From: JAXIPB01 sp045403155
GTDB lineage: Bacteria > Actinomycetota > Actinomycetes > Mycobacteriales > Micromonosporaceae
Reading direction: 5' to 3'
Length of the DNA stretch: 64,000 bases
Assembly (NCBI GenBank): GCA_045403155.1
Contig: JAXIPB010000088.1
Coordinates: 1 to 64,000 of the forward strand
Numbering within the stretch: the stretch's first letter is position 1; every line of letters starts with the position of its first letter. A program made the translations under genes and the position numbers. Below, piece after piece: positions 12,849 to 21,500 of this stretch. The notes beneath the pieces were generated by a model. That model did not search any database and had not been told where the DNA came from. It saw nothing but the letters and a program-made list of their open reading frames with translations.

Positions 12849-12881
12849 TACAGTGTACGTACCGCATGGGCGAGGTGCTCC

Positions 12882-13850
12882 ATGAAAGCGATCATCTACA
12901 ACCGGTACGGCTCCCCGGACGTACTCGAGCTCAAGGACATCGACATGCCGGTCGTAACGGACGACGGTGTTCTCGTTCGGGTTCGCGCGTCGTCGGTGAA
13001 CCCGTTGGACTGGCATTCCATGACGGGCACGCCCTACCTCGTACGCATGGGCGGCGGGCTGCGCAGGCCGAAGGACAACCGACTTGGCGCTGATTTCGCG
13101 GGGACGGTCGAGGCGGTCGGTCGAGATGTAACGACGTTTCAGCCCGGTGACGAGGTCTTCGGCGCCTGCGCCGGCGCCTTCGCCGAATACGTGTGTGCTC
13201 GGCAGGATCGAATGGTCATCAAGCCAGCCAACCTCACCTTCGAGCAAGCTGCGGCCGTACCGGTCGCGGCGCTCACAGCCCTGCAGGGCCTGCGCGACAA
13301 GGGGAGGATTCAGCCAGGGCATAAGGTCCTGATCAACGGTGCAGGCGGCGGCGTGGGCACGTTCGCCGTCCAGATGGCCAAGTCTTTCGGAGCGGACGTG
13401 ACGGGCGTGTGCAGCACGAGGAACGTGGACATGGTGCGTTCGCTCGGCGCGGACCGGGTCATCGACTACACCCGGCAGGACTTCACCCGAGGCGGGCAGC
13501 GGTACGACCTGATGCTCGACATCGCGGGAACCAGGTCATGGTCGGAGTGCAAGCGCGTCCTGGCCCCTCGGGCGACCGTCGTCATCGTCGGAGGCCCGAA
13601 GACCAATCGCCTGCTTGGACCGTTGGGTCACGTCGTCGGCATGGGGCTGGCAGCATTGCCGGGGCGCCGGAAGGCGGCCTTCTTCATAACGCAGATGAAC
13701 CAACCCGATTTGGCGGCCATCCGGGACCTTCTCGAGGCCGGCAGCGTCGCTCCTGTCGTCGAGAAGAGCTACGGGCTGAGCGAGGCCGCCGAAGCTCTGA
13801 CGTATCTCGGCACAGGGCACGCTCAAGGAAAGCTCGTCCTTACCGTCTAA
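12882..13850 (+). CDS. zinc-free MDR-type NAD(P)-dependent oxidoreductase (quinone-oxidoreductase-like)
   Basis: 322 residues of the medium-chain dehydrogenase superfamily: a GroES-like start (MKAIIYNRYGSPDVLELKD, SSVNPLDWHSMTG), LGADFAGTVEAVG, GDEVFG, and the cofactor motif NGAGGGVGTFAVQMAK. The structural and catalytic zinc cysteines are absent, as in quinone oxidoreductases, which reduce quinones or enones with NADPH. The divergent TetR gene and the operator over its promoter suggest induction by a toxic electrophile. The stop codon lies within the first unit of a 17-bp tandem repeat. Confidence 0.9.
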   Translation: MKAIIYNRYGSPDVLELKDIDMPVVTDDGVLVRVRASSVNPLDWHSMTGTPYLVRMGGGLRRPKDNRLGADFAGTVEAVGRDVTTFQPGDEVFGACAGAFAEYVCARQDRMVIKPANLTFEQAAAVPVAALTALQGLRDKGRIQPGHKVLINGAGGGVGTFAVQMAKSFGADVTGVCSTRNVDMVRSLGADRVIDYTRQDFTRGGQRYDLMLDIAGTRSWSECKRVLAPRATVVIVGGPKTNRLLGPLGHVVGMGLAALPGRRKAAFFITQMNQPDLAAIRDLLEAGSVAPVVEKSYGLSEAAEALTYLGTGHAQGKLVLTV

Positions 13851-13893
13851 CTCATTGGACCGTCTAACTCATTGGACCGTCCAACTCATTGGG
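13843..13893. repeat. 17-bp tandem repeat, three copies
   Basis: Two identical units CCGTCTAACTCATTGGA and a third with two changes lie head to tail. The first unit contains the TAA stop of the oxidoreductase gene, so extra copies add further in-line stops. Confidence 0.9.
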
Positions 13894-13899
13894 ACGGTC
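13875..13899. terminator. hairpin, possible terminator
   Basis: GACCGTCC and GGACGGTC pair perfectly around a 9-nt loop built from the last tandem unit. There is no T tract, as is common for actinobacterial terminators. It could instead affect translation of the GTG at 13918. Confidence 0.5.
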
Positions 13900-13917
13900 T
13901 GACACGAATGGAGCCGC

Positions 13918-15471
13918 GTGTTCGACCTGGTGCTCCACGGTGGATGGGTACTCGACGGCATCGGCGCGCCCGCAACCCGGGTCGATGTGGGCGTGACCGG
14001 CGGGCGAATCGCCGCCGTGGGCCGGCTCGACCCTGCGGTCGCGGGCACCGTCATCGACGCGGCCAATCGTTACGTCGTACCCGGATTCATCGACACGCAC
14101 GCCCACGCCGACGCGGCCGTGCTCGACGTTGACGTGCAGCACGCCGCGCTTCGTCAGGGGGTCACCACGCTGATCCTCGGCCAGGACGGCCTCTCCTTCG
14201 CCCCGGCGACTCCTGCGGCGCTGGCCTTTGTCACCCGCTACTTCGCCGCCATCAATGGCTCCCACGCCGGCCTCGATGGCGCGGTATCGGTGGCCGAGCT
14301 GCTCGACACGTGGCGCGGCGCTACGGCCGTCAACACCGCCTTCCTGGTGCCGCACGGCACGGTGCGGTACGGGGTGCTCGGCGGCGCGGATCGTTCCCCA
14401 GCGCCGGACGAGCTGGCCGAGATGCGCCGCATGGTCGAACACGGACTGTCCGAGGGGGCCGTTGGGCTATCCACCGGCCTGGAGTACCTGCCTGGTCGGT
14501 ACGCCGACATCGCCGAGGTCGCCGAGCTCTGCCGGCCCGTCGCCGAGGCCGGGCTTCCCTATGTCACACACATGCGAGGGTACGGGGTGAGCGCCGCGAC
14601 GGGGTTCGACGAGGCGCGAGCCATCGGGGTGGCCACGGACGTGGGTGTTCACATCTCGCACTACCACGGGCCCGGTGTGCCGTTGATGTCCATGGTGGAC
14701 GATGCTCGCTCCGGTGGACTGGACCTCACCTTCGATAGCTATCCCTACCTGCGCTCATGCACGATCCTCGCCATGGCGGCGCTGCCGCGGTGGCTCGACG
14801 ACACCGACCTGGACCGGACGGTCTCTGCATTGCGGGACCCCGCGACCCGGGCGCGTGTGGTCGACGGCCTGAACCCGGATCTGTTGCCTCGGATCACGCT
14901 CGCTCACGTCCCGGAGCCTGAGTGGAGTTGGACCGAGGGGCGGCGCCTGACCGATGCCGCCGCGCAGGCCGGCGTGCCGGCGGCGGAACTCCTCGTCCAT
15001 CTACTCGTCCACACCAGACTCGCCGCATCCGCAGTGATCGAGGCGCCGCCCTCGACGGACGAGGAGAGCATGCGGACGCTGCTGCGACACCCGGCCCATA
15101 TGGCCGGATCCGACGGCATCTACATGGGCGGTCACCCGCATCCACGCGGCTGGGGTGCCTTCGCCCGGCTGCTCGGACGCCACGTCCGGGAACTGGGCGA
15201 CTGGAGCTGGGAGCAGGCGATCGTTCATCTGTCGTCGCATCCGGCGCGGAGATTCGGGCTGACCGACCGCGGCTTGATCCGCCCCGGGATGGCCGCTGAT
15301 ATCGCCGTCATAGATCCGGAACGGGTGGGTGACCGTGCGGACTACGCCCACCCGCGCGAGGTGGCCGTCGGCGTGGATGATGTGATCGTCAACGGTGTGC
15401 CGGTGCTTCGCGGCGGCCGGCTCACCGGCGCCCTCGCCGGGAGGCCGTTGACACCCCGATCGGGAGGCTGA
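13918..15471 (+). CDS. N-acyl-D-amino-acid deacylase (amidohydrolase family)
   Basis: 517 residues, GTG start. The metal-binding sites are FIDTHAHAD near residue 58, HMRGYG, and ISHYHGPG; the C-terminal amidohydrolase signature is RGLIRPGMAADIAVIDP. Such enzymes remove the acyl group from N-acyl-D-amino acids, releasing D-amino acids in the cytoplasm. Three bases later begins a D-threonine-aldolase-like gene, so the pair probably degrades N-acylated D-amino acids. Exact side-chain preference cannot be read. Confidence 0.88.
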   Translation: MFDLVLHGGWVLDGIGAPATRVDVGVTGGRIAAVGRLDPAVAGTVIDAANRYVVPGFIDTHAHADAAVLDVDVQHAALRQGVTTLILGQDGLSFAPATPAALAFVTRYFAAINGSHAGLDGAVSVAELLDTWRGATAVNTAFLVPHGTVRYGVLGGADRSPAPDELAEMRRMVEHGLSEGAVGLSTGLEYLPGRYADIAEVAELCRPVAEAGLPYVTHMRGYGVSAATGFDEARAIGVATDVGVHISHYHGPGVPLMSMVDDARSGGLDLTFDSYPYLRSCTILAMAALPRWLDDTDLDRTVSALRDPATRARVVDGLNPDLLPRITLAHVPEPEWSWTEGRRLTDAAAQAGVPAAELLVHLLVHTRLAASAVIEAPPSTDEESMRTLLRHPAHMAGSDGIYMGGHPHPRGWGAFARLLGRHVRELGDWSWEQAIVHLSSHPARRFGLTDRGLIRPGMAADIAVIDPERVGDRADYAHPREVAVGVDDVIVNGVPVLRGGRLTGALAGRPLTPRSGG

Positions 15472-15474
15472 GCC

Positions 15475-16728
15475 GTGGTATCTACTGTGGACTGGACGAC
15501 CAAAGGACTGTGGCTGCCGGACGAAGGCGTGTCCGAGGCGGAGTTCGCCGCGGCCGGATATAGCCTCTTCGATGGGCCGTTCACGTGGCCGGTCATGGTG
15601 GCGCGGCGCTCCGCCATCGACGCGAACGTGGCGACGATGGCCGCCTACTGCGCCCGCCACGGCGTGGACTTCGCCCCACACGGTAAGACGACGATGGCGC
15701 CCACGCTCTTCGCCGCCCAGCTCGCCGCTGGGGCGTGGGGCATCACGGTCGCCACCGCCAACCAGGCGCTCGTCGCCCGCCGCTTCGGCGTGCCCCGCGT
15801 CCTGCTGGCCAACGAAGTCCTAGACGCCAAGGTGCTCCGCTGGGTCCTCGCGCAGGTCGCCGATGGCTGGGAGTTTCTGGGCTACCTGGACTCGCTGGCC
15901 GGCGTCGCCGCGCTCGCCGAGGCCACTTTCGGGGAAAGTGGGCCCTCGCCACGGTCGGAAGGGCCACTTTCCCCGAAAGTGCGGGACGGGGCGCCGCTGC
16001 GGGTGCTGATTGAGGTGGGTTTTCCTGGTGGCCGTACGGGGTGCCGGACGGTCGCGGAGGCGGTCGGTGTCGCCGAGGCCGCGGCCGCGGTGGACGGCGT
16101 CGAGGTGGCCGGCGTTTCCGGGTTCGAGGGGGGGCTGCCTGACGAGGTCGCGGTCAAGGCATTTCTGTCTACTATGGTCGACGCGGCGAGCCAGATCGAG
16201 CGCCTATGCCCGAACCCATTGATTACTACCGCCGGCGGCAGCGCGTTCTTCGACACGGTGATCGATATTCTCGTGCCCGCGGCGCGCGAGCACAGCTGGC
16301 GGACCATCCTCCGCAGCGGTGCTGTGGTCACCCACGATGACGGCCTCTATGCGCGGCGGACGCCGTTCGCGCGGGTACCCGACGAGGGTTCGCTCACGGC
16401 CGCTCTCGAGGTGTGGGCGCAGGTTCTCTCGACGCCCGAGGCGGGGCTCGCCATCCTCGGCGCGGGCCGGCGGGATGCGCCGTTCGACGCGGGGTTCCCG
16501 GTGCCGATATCGGTCCGTGCGGCGGACGGGACCGTGCGACCACTCGCCGGCGCGACGGTTGACCAACTCAACGACCAGCACGCCTACCTGCGCGGAGCCT
16601 CGGTCGTGCCGGGAGAACTCGTCCGGCTCGGCATCTCGCACCCGTGCACGGCGTTCGACAAATGGCGCGTCATCCCCGTGGTGGACGACGACTGTCGCGT
16701 GGTGGACCTGATCCGCACCTACTTCTGA
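15475..16728 (+). CDS. D-threonine aldolase / D-serine-deaminase-like PLP enzyme (alanine racemase fold)
   Basis: 417 residues. The PLP lysine is K71 in PHGKTTMAP; a C-terminal DSD1 domain carries HPCTAFDKW, where His and Cys bind the metal. The family cleaves or dehydrates D-3-hydroxyamino acids. It follows the deacylase gene by 3 bp. A near-palindromic DNA insertion (15923-15981) adds about 20 residues (TFGESGPSPRSEGPLSPK) in frame without breaking the gene. Confidence 0.87.
   Translation: MVSTVDWTTKGLWLPDEGVSEAEFAAAGYSLFDGPFTWPVMVARRSAIDANVATMAAYCARHGVDFAPHGKTTMAPTLFAAQLAAGAWGITVATANQALVARRFGVPRVLLANEVLDAKVLRWVLAQVADGWEFLGYLDSLAGVAALAEATFGESGPSPRSEGPLSPKVRDGAPLRVLIEVGFPGGRTGCRTVAEAVGVAEAAAAVDGVEVAGVSGFEGGLPDEVAVKAFLSTMVDAASQIERLCPNPLITTAGGSAFFDTVIDILVPAAREHSWRTILRSGAVVTHDDGLYARRTPFARVPDEGSLTAALEVWAQVLSTPEAGLAILGAGRRDAPFDAGFPVPISVRAADGTVRPLAGATVDQLNDQHAYLRGASVVPGELVRLGISHPCTAFDKWRVIPVVDDDCRVVDLIRTYF
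15923..15981. repeat. long inverted repeat inside a coding region
   Basis: Arms of about 22 bp (CACTTTCGGGGAAAGTG plus flanking G/C, with its complement) surround a 13-nt loop. Each arm also contains its own short palindrome. One extra G is present in the left arm. It looks like a REP-like element that entered the gene in frame. Confidence 0.8.
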
Positions 16729-16773
16729 CCTCAAGATCGCCACGATCATGAGCTGGCTGTCGCCGAAACCCGT

Positions 16774-16799
16774 CGATCATGACCTCCAAATCATGATCG
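16774..16799. repeat. dispersed palindromic repeat family A, copy 1
   Basis: GATCATGACCTCCAAATCAT followed by GATCG. The same 26-bp core occurs at 39351-39376 and, inverted, at 53698-53723. A related CAAGATCGCC...GATCATGA segment precedes it. It separates convergent genes. Confidence 0.8.
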
Positions 16800-17951
16800 C
16801 CACTCCCCGGCTCCCGCACTGCCCCGCTCCCCCACCCCCAACTCCCCCCGGCGCCGTCCGGGGGGTGGGGGGTGAGGGGCGATGCAGGTCGGGCTGGGGG
16901 TGGCGAGGACGTCGCCGGTAGGGGTCGGCATGCCGGTTGACGGGTCGATCCGGAACGCCACCACCGTGTGTGAGCGCTCGTTCGGAACGTAGAGAGAGTC
17001 GGCCGCGAAGGCGCCGGCTACGAAAGCGCTGGCTACGTAGGCGCTGACTACGAAGGCAAAATGGCGCGGCCAGGCGCCGCCCGTCGACACTTCGCCGACG
17101 AATGCCGGCGGCCCGCCCGAGAGAGCGAATACGGCGATCGTGTCCGGACCACGGTTGGCGACATAGAGATGGCGTCCATCCGGCGAGAGCGCCATCTCTG
17201 ATGGCAGCGAGTCCGGCGCGGCGGAGCTCGCGGTCGAGCCCAGTTCGTGCCAGTCAGGGCCACGACGGGCGAATGAGGTCACGGACGCATCGAGTTCGCC
17301 GACGACATGCATCAAGCCGAAGCGATCCACCACGAGCCGCCGGGGCCCGGTGCCGGGGCGCAGGCGCAGGGCCACCTCCGGCTCGCCAAGATCGCCCGTG
17401 GTGGGATCCCGCCGGTAGCGGAATACCGTGTCCACCCCGAGGTCCACCGCCACGACTCCGTCGCCGGTGGGGATGACCTGATGTGCGTGTGGGCCCTCCT
17501 GGCGCTGCGGGTCCTTGCCGACTCCGCTGTGTTGGCCGAGGCCAGAGGAGCGAAACGGGATACCTGCCCCATCGAGTTCGAACGACGCGACACTGCCACT
17601 GCCGTAGTTCGCCACGACCAGATGCCGCGCCGCGGAGTCCACGCCGAGATGGCATGGAAAGGATCCCGCGGTCGGCCAGGATCCCAGCGCCGACAGGTCG
17701 CCATCGGGCATGATCGCGAACGCGCTCACCGCACCCTCAGGGACCTCGTTCACCGCGTACAGCACCGGAAGGCTGGGGTGAACGACCACAAAGGACGGTG
17801 CGGGCGCGGTCACCACGGCCTCGGTGGGTCCCAACGCACCGGTACGAACATCGCGGTGCACGAGGCTGATCCCGTCACCCTCGCCGCCGGCACCTTTCGT
17901 GTAACACCCGATCAAAACGGACGGTGGAGAGTAATCCGGCAACTGCGACAC
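16791..17951 (-). CDS. beta-propeller lactonase (6-phosphogluconolactonase-like)
   Basis: 386 residues of the seven-bladed lactonase family: VLIGCYTKG, YAVNEVPEGAVSAF, CHLGVDSAARHLVVANYGSG, GPHAHQV, and SPDGRHLYVANRGPDTIAVF. Members hydrolyse sugar lactones or act as uncharacterised sugar-metabolism enzymes. One blade holds a pentad expansion (AFVVSAYVASAFVAGAFAAD) encoded by 15-bp tandem units. The last 25 residues are Arg/Gly/Glu-rich and probably disordered; they overlap dispersed repeat copy 1. Convergent with the D-amino-acid operon. Confidence 0.85.
   Translation of the reverse strand: MSQLPDYSPPSVLIGCYTKGAGGEGDGISLVHRDVRTGALGPTEAVVTAPAPSFVVVHPSLPVLYAVNEVPEGAVSAFAIMPDGDLSALGSWPTAGSFPCHLGVDSAARHLVVANYGSGSVASFELDGAGIPFRSSGLGQHSGVGKDPQRQEGPHAHQVIPTGDGVVAVDLGVDTVFRYRRDPTTGDLGEPEVALRLRPGTGPRRLVVDRFGLMHVVGELDASVTSFARRGPDWHELGSTASSAAPDSLPSEMALSPDGRHLYVANRGPDTIAVFALSGGPPAFVGEVSTGGAWPRHFAFVVSAYVASAFVAGAFAADSLYVPNERSHTVVAFRIDPSTGMPTPTGDVLATPSPTCIAPHPPPPGRRRGELGVGERGSAGAGEWRS
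17001..17060. repeat. 15-bp tandem repeat inside the lactonase gene, about four units
   Basis: Units such as GGCTACGAAAGCGCT and GGCTACGTAGGCGCT follow one another and encode a five-residue repeat on the minus strand. The reading frame is kept. Confidence 0.8.
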
Positions 17952-18018
17952 GCCGACGAGAGTACCGCGAATCGGGCGGATGATTGAGTGCGATCGACCA
18001 AGACGCTAGGGTTCCGGC

Positions 18019-19998
18019 ATGGCTGAACGCCAGCCGGCGAAACCCCCACGCCGCAAGGGCGCGCAGGCTGCTTCAGCGAGGCAGAGCCGAACCGGGACGC
18101 GCGCGGCGTCCGCCCGGCCCACGGCCAACGACGCGGTCATGATGGATCTGGTCTTTCCCAACCGCGATCAGCCGCCCCCGAGCGAATATGAGCCGACGGC
18201 GCGCCGCCTGGAGCAGACCGCGGGCTTCGGCCCGCCGCCGACGGACCGGTCGGCGGCGCATCACCGGAAGGTCGGGCGAGGGCGCCGGCTGTTCGGCCGC
18301 CGGGCGAAGGCGACCCCAGCGCCGACCCCCACACGGACCCCCGCACCGACTCAGGCGCCGGCCATCGTGGATCGGCCGGTGCGGCGCCGCCGGGTGCTGC
18401 TCGGGCTGGGCACGGGCGCCGTCGTAGCGGGCGGGGCGGGGACGGCGGCGGCGCTCCTCACCGGCGCCATCGGCCCCGCCGCCGGCACCGAGGGCGGCCG
18501 CCCCAATACCGCGGTCGACGGTCTGGGAGCCGCCGGTCTCGCCGACTCGCCGGCCGAGGCGGCCCGCATCGCCGCGACCGCGACCCCGACCTGGCCAACA
18601 CCGCTGGGGCGGGATCCGGAGCTGCACCTGCTCCGTCGAGCCACCTTCGGTCCCACACTGATCGATGTTGTCGCCATCCGACAGATGGGCATCGACGCAT
18701 GGTTGGAGCGCCAGCTGGATCCCGCTTCGATCGCGGACCCGAGCGGGGAACAGCTACTCACGGCGTACCCCACCGTGACCATGTCCACCCCACAGATCCG
18801 CGCCGCGGTCAAGGAGTACGACTGGGAGGCGATGTGGGAGCTCGGCCAGGCCACACTCGCACGGCAGATGTGGAGCAGCCGACAGCTGCACGAGGTGATG
18901 GTCGACTTCTGGTCCAACCACCTGAACGTGACGAACCCGTTCGACGGCGGATGGGACGTACGCACGCCGTACGACAATGACGTCATCCGCAAGCACGCCC
19001 TCGGCCGATTCAGCGACATGCTCGCGGCGTCGGCGCGAAGCCCGGCCATGATGCGATACCTCGACAACGCCCGCTCGCACCGCAGGTCGGTGAATGAGAA
19101 TTACGGTCGCGAGCTGCTGGAGCTGCACACCGTCGGTCTCGAGGTGAGCTACAGCGAGGCGGACGTGCGCCACAGCGCATACATCATGACCGGGCGGACC
19201 GTGGACGACGCCGGCCTATTTGCGTACCAGTCAAATCGCCACTGGACCGGAAAGGTCAAGGTTCTCGGCTTCACGCACGCGAACTCCAAGGCCTCCGAGG
19301 GCCTGGCCGTGGGCGACAAGTACATCACCTACCTGGCCACCCACCCGGCCACGGCGAGGCGGATCGCGCACAAGCTGGCCCGGCGGTTTGTCTGTGACGA
19401 TCCGCCCAACACGCTGGTCGACCGGCTTAGACAGTCCTACCTGGACAATGGCACGGCGATCGTGCCCATGCTGCATACGTTGTTCAGCTCGATCGAGTTC
19501 TGGATGTCGACCGGGCTCAAGACGCGGCGGCCGCTGGAGAACGTCATCGCCACCGCCCGTATCGTCGGTGTCGAGGCCGGCGAGAAGACCAGGGACGGCA
19601 TTGAGGGCCTGTACTGGACGACGAACCAGCTCGGCCAGGCGCCGCTCAACTGGGGACCGCCCGACGGCTACCCCGACGTCGCCGACGCGTGGGGCTCCGC
19701 GCACGCGACGCTCGGGACCTGGAACGCGCACCGCGCGCTGATTCAGGGGTGGCATAAGGGTGTCGCCTACCCCGAACCGGAGACGTTCGTCGGCCTGAAG
19801 CCGAAGACGGTCGGCGCCTACATCGACACCGTCTCCCAGCGGCTTGTGCACCAGCCGATGCAGGCCGCGCACAGGCAGGCCTTGCTGAGGTTTCTCGGCG
19901 CCAAGGAGGCGACCACGGTGAAGGACATCCGCCTTGGCGGCAAGATCGAGCACCTGGTGCCGCTCGTTCTCGATTCCGTCTACCACGCGCTGCGGTGA
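18019..19998 (+). CDS. DUF1800 family secreted protein
   Basis: 659 residues. An Arg/Pro-rich extension of about 125 residues leads to a Tat-like hydrophobic stretch (RRRRVLLGLGTGAVVAGGAG). The DUF1800 domain begins near HLLRRATFGPT and contains MVDFWSNHLNV, NENYGRELLELHTVG and GYPDVADAWG. Function is unknown; the family almost always pairs with DUF1501, as here, and the pair is thought to work outside the membrane. The next gene starts before this one stops (GTGAGG), so translation is coupled. Confidence 0.87.
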   Translation: MAERQPAKPPRRKGAQAASARQSRTGTRAASARPTANDAVMMDLVFPNRDQPPPSEYEPTARRLEQTAGFGPPPTDRSAAHHRKVGRGRRLFGRRAKATPAPTPTRTPAPTQAPAIVDRPVRRRRVLLGLGTGAVVAGGAGTAAALLTGAIGPAAGTEGGRPNTAVDGLGAAGLADSPAEAARIAATATPTWPTPLGRDPELHLLRRATFGPTLIDVVAIRQMGIDAWLERQLDPASIADPSGEQLLTAYPTVTMSTPQIRAAVKEYDWEAMWELGQATLARQMWSSRQLHEVMVDFWSNHLNVTNPFDGGWDVRTPYDNDVIRKHALGRFSDMLAASARSPAMMRYLDNARSHRRSVNENYGRELLELHTVGLEVSYSEADVRHSAYIMTGRTVDDAGLFAYQSNRHWTGKVKVLGFTHANSKASEGLAVGDKYITYLATHPATARRIAHKLARRFVCDDPPNTLVDRLRQSYLDNGTAIVPMLHTLFSSIEFWMSTGLKTRRPLENVIATARIVGVEAGEKTRDGIEGLYWTTNQLGQAPLNWGPPDGYPDVADAWGSAHATLGTWNAHRALIQGWHKGVAYPEPETFVGLKPKTVGAYIDTVSQRLVHQPMQAAHRQALLRFLGAKEATTVKDIRLGGKIEHLVPLVLDSVYHALR

Positions 19999-20003
19999 GG
20001 CCC

Positions 20004-21326
20004 ATGAGGAACATGGAGGACATCCGTCGCCGCGGTCCCAACCCGACCGAGGCGGCGATCCGGGTCGAGGCCGAGACGGTGACGACGGACCTGGACGAGC
20101 AGCGCGATCGGTGGCGGCGCGGATTCACCCGCCGGCGGGTCATTGCTGGCGTCGGCGGCATCGGCGTCGCGGCGCTCGGATCGCAGCTGGTGACAACGAA
20201 GTACGCGTTCGCCGACCCTGCGCTGTCCACGCGTACCCTCATCGTAATCTTCCTTCGCGGTGGCATGGATGGGCTCAGCGTCGTCGTACCCGTCAACGAC
20301 GCGGACCTTCGCCGGGCCCGGCCGAACATCGGCATCCAGGCCGGCGCGCTGCTGCCCGGCGACTCGCGCTTCGGCCTGCATCCGTCCCTGGCACCACTGT
20401 TGCCGTTCTGGCAGGGCGGGAAGATGGCCGCGGTACACGCGGTCGCCTCCCCCGATGCGAGCCGAAGCCATTTCCAGGCCCAGGAGTGCCTGGAGCGAGG
20501 CACCAAGACGTCCGCGACGCACACCGGCTGGCTCGACCGCACGCTATCGGCGATGGGGCCTGGTACGACGTTTCGCGCCATCGCCGAGGGCGACTCCACG
20601 CCGCGGTCACTGATCGGCGTCGAACCCAAGGTCGTGCTCAACGGCATCGAGGGCTTCGCGCTCGCGGGGTGGGATGGCGTTCGCGACAAGACCATGGCCG
20701 CCCTGCAGGCGCTGTACACCGGCTTCGATCACCCCGCCGTGGCGCACGCGATGACCACCGTGAAGGCGCTCAACGCGGCCCGCGAAATCGCCGAGACTCC
20801 ATACCAGACGGTGGCGGAATATCCGGGCGGTGGCTTCGCCGACCGGCTGCGTGATATCGCACGACTGGTCAAGGCGAAGGTCGGCCTGCGCGTAGCCACC
20901 ATCGACCTCGGCGGTTGGGACATGCATACGGGCCTCGGTACCGTCGACGGCGGCGAGATGCGCAATCACCTCATCGACATGGGCACAGCGCTCGGCGCGT
21001 TCGCCACCGACCTCGGCCCACGGCTCGACGACGTGACGCTTGTGACGATGACCGAGTTCGGACGGCGCGTCGGTGAGAACGGCAACTCCGGCACCGACCA
21101 CGGACACGGGAGCCTGATGCTCCTACTCGGCGGCGGGCTCGTTGGTGGAACGGTGCACGGCAAGTGGCCCGGCCTCGCGCCGTCCGCGCTTGACAACGGC
21201 GATCTCGCCGGGGCCAATGACTACCGTGACGTGCTGGGCGAGGTGCTTCAGCGTGGCTTCGACGTGGGCGACGTCAGGAAGGTCTTCCCCGACCACACGT
21301 ACAGCCGAATCGGCGTCCTCCGCTGA
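20004..21326 (+). CDS. DUF1501 family secreted protein
   Basis: About 440 residues. Either GTG 19995 or ATG 20004 could start it; both couple to the upstream stop. A Tat signal follows a 40-residue leader: RRGFTRRRVIAGVGGIGVAALG. The DUF1501 domain shows FLRGGMDGLSVVVPV, HPSLAPLLPFW, HFQAQE, and GGWDMH with TEFGRRVGENGNSGTDHGHG, a metal-binding pattern of the alkaline-phosphatase/sulfatase type. Substrate unknown. It is the standard partner of DUF1800, in the same order. Confidence 0.87.
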   Translation: MRNMEDIRRRGPNPTEAAIRVEAETVTTDLDEQRDRWRRGFTRRRVIAGVGGIGVAALGSQLVTTKYAFADPALSTRTLIVIFLRGGMDGLSVVVPVNDADLRRARPNIGIQAGALLPGDSRFGLHPSLAPLLPFWQGGKMAAVHAVASPDASRSHFQAQECLERGTKTSATHTGWLDRTLSAMGPGTTFRAIAEGDSTPRSLIGVEPKVVLNGIEGFALAGWDGVRDKTMAALQALYTGFDHPAVAHAMTTVKALNAAREIAETPYQTVAEYPGGGFADRLRDIARLVKAKVGLRVATIDLGGWDMHTGLGTVDGGEMRNHLIDMGTALGAFATDLGPRLDDVTLVTMTEFGRRVGENGNSGTDHGHGSLMLLLGGGLVGGTVHGKWPGLAPSALDNGDLAGANDYRDVLGEVLQRGFDVGDVRKVFPDHTYSRIGVLR

Positions 21327-21500
21327 CCTTCCCTCGCGATCAAGGACGTAATGGTCGCGGTTGATCGCCAATCGTGGCCAATACTCCTTGATCGGCGCGT
21401 CGTGGACGGATCGACCGAGCAGCTTCGGAGAAACCCAAGCCGCGGCGGCTCACTACCATGAGAGTTATCCCATCACGACTCGCAGGGAAGGAAACCTGCA

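Noticed and set aside
12116..13850. Defence island reading of the nucleotidyltransferase pair and neighbours
   Set aside because: Only one toxin-antitoxin-like pair is present; flanking genes are metabolic, with no restriction, CBASS or other defence genes.
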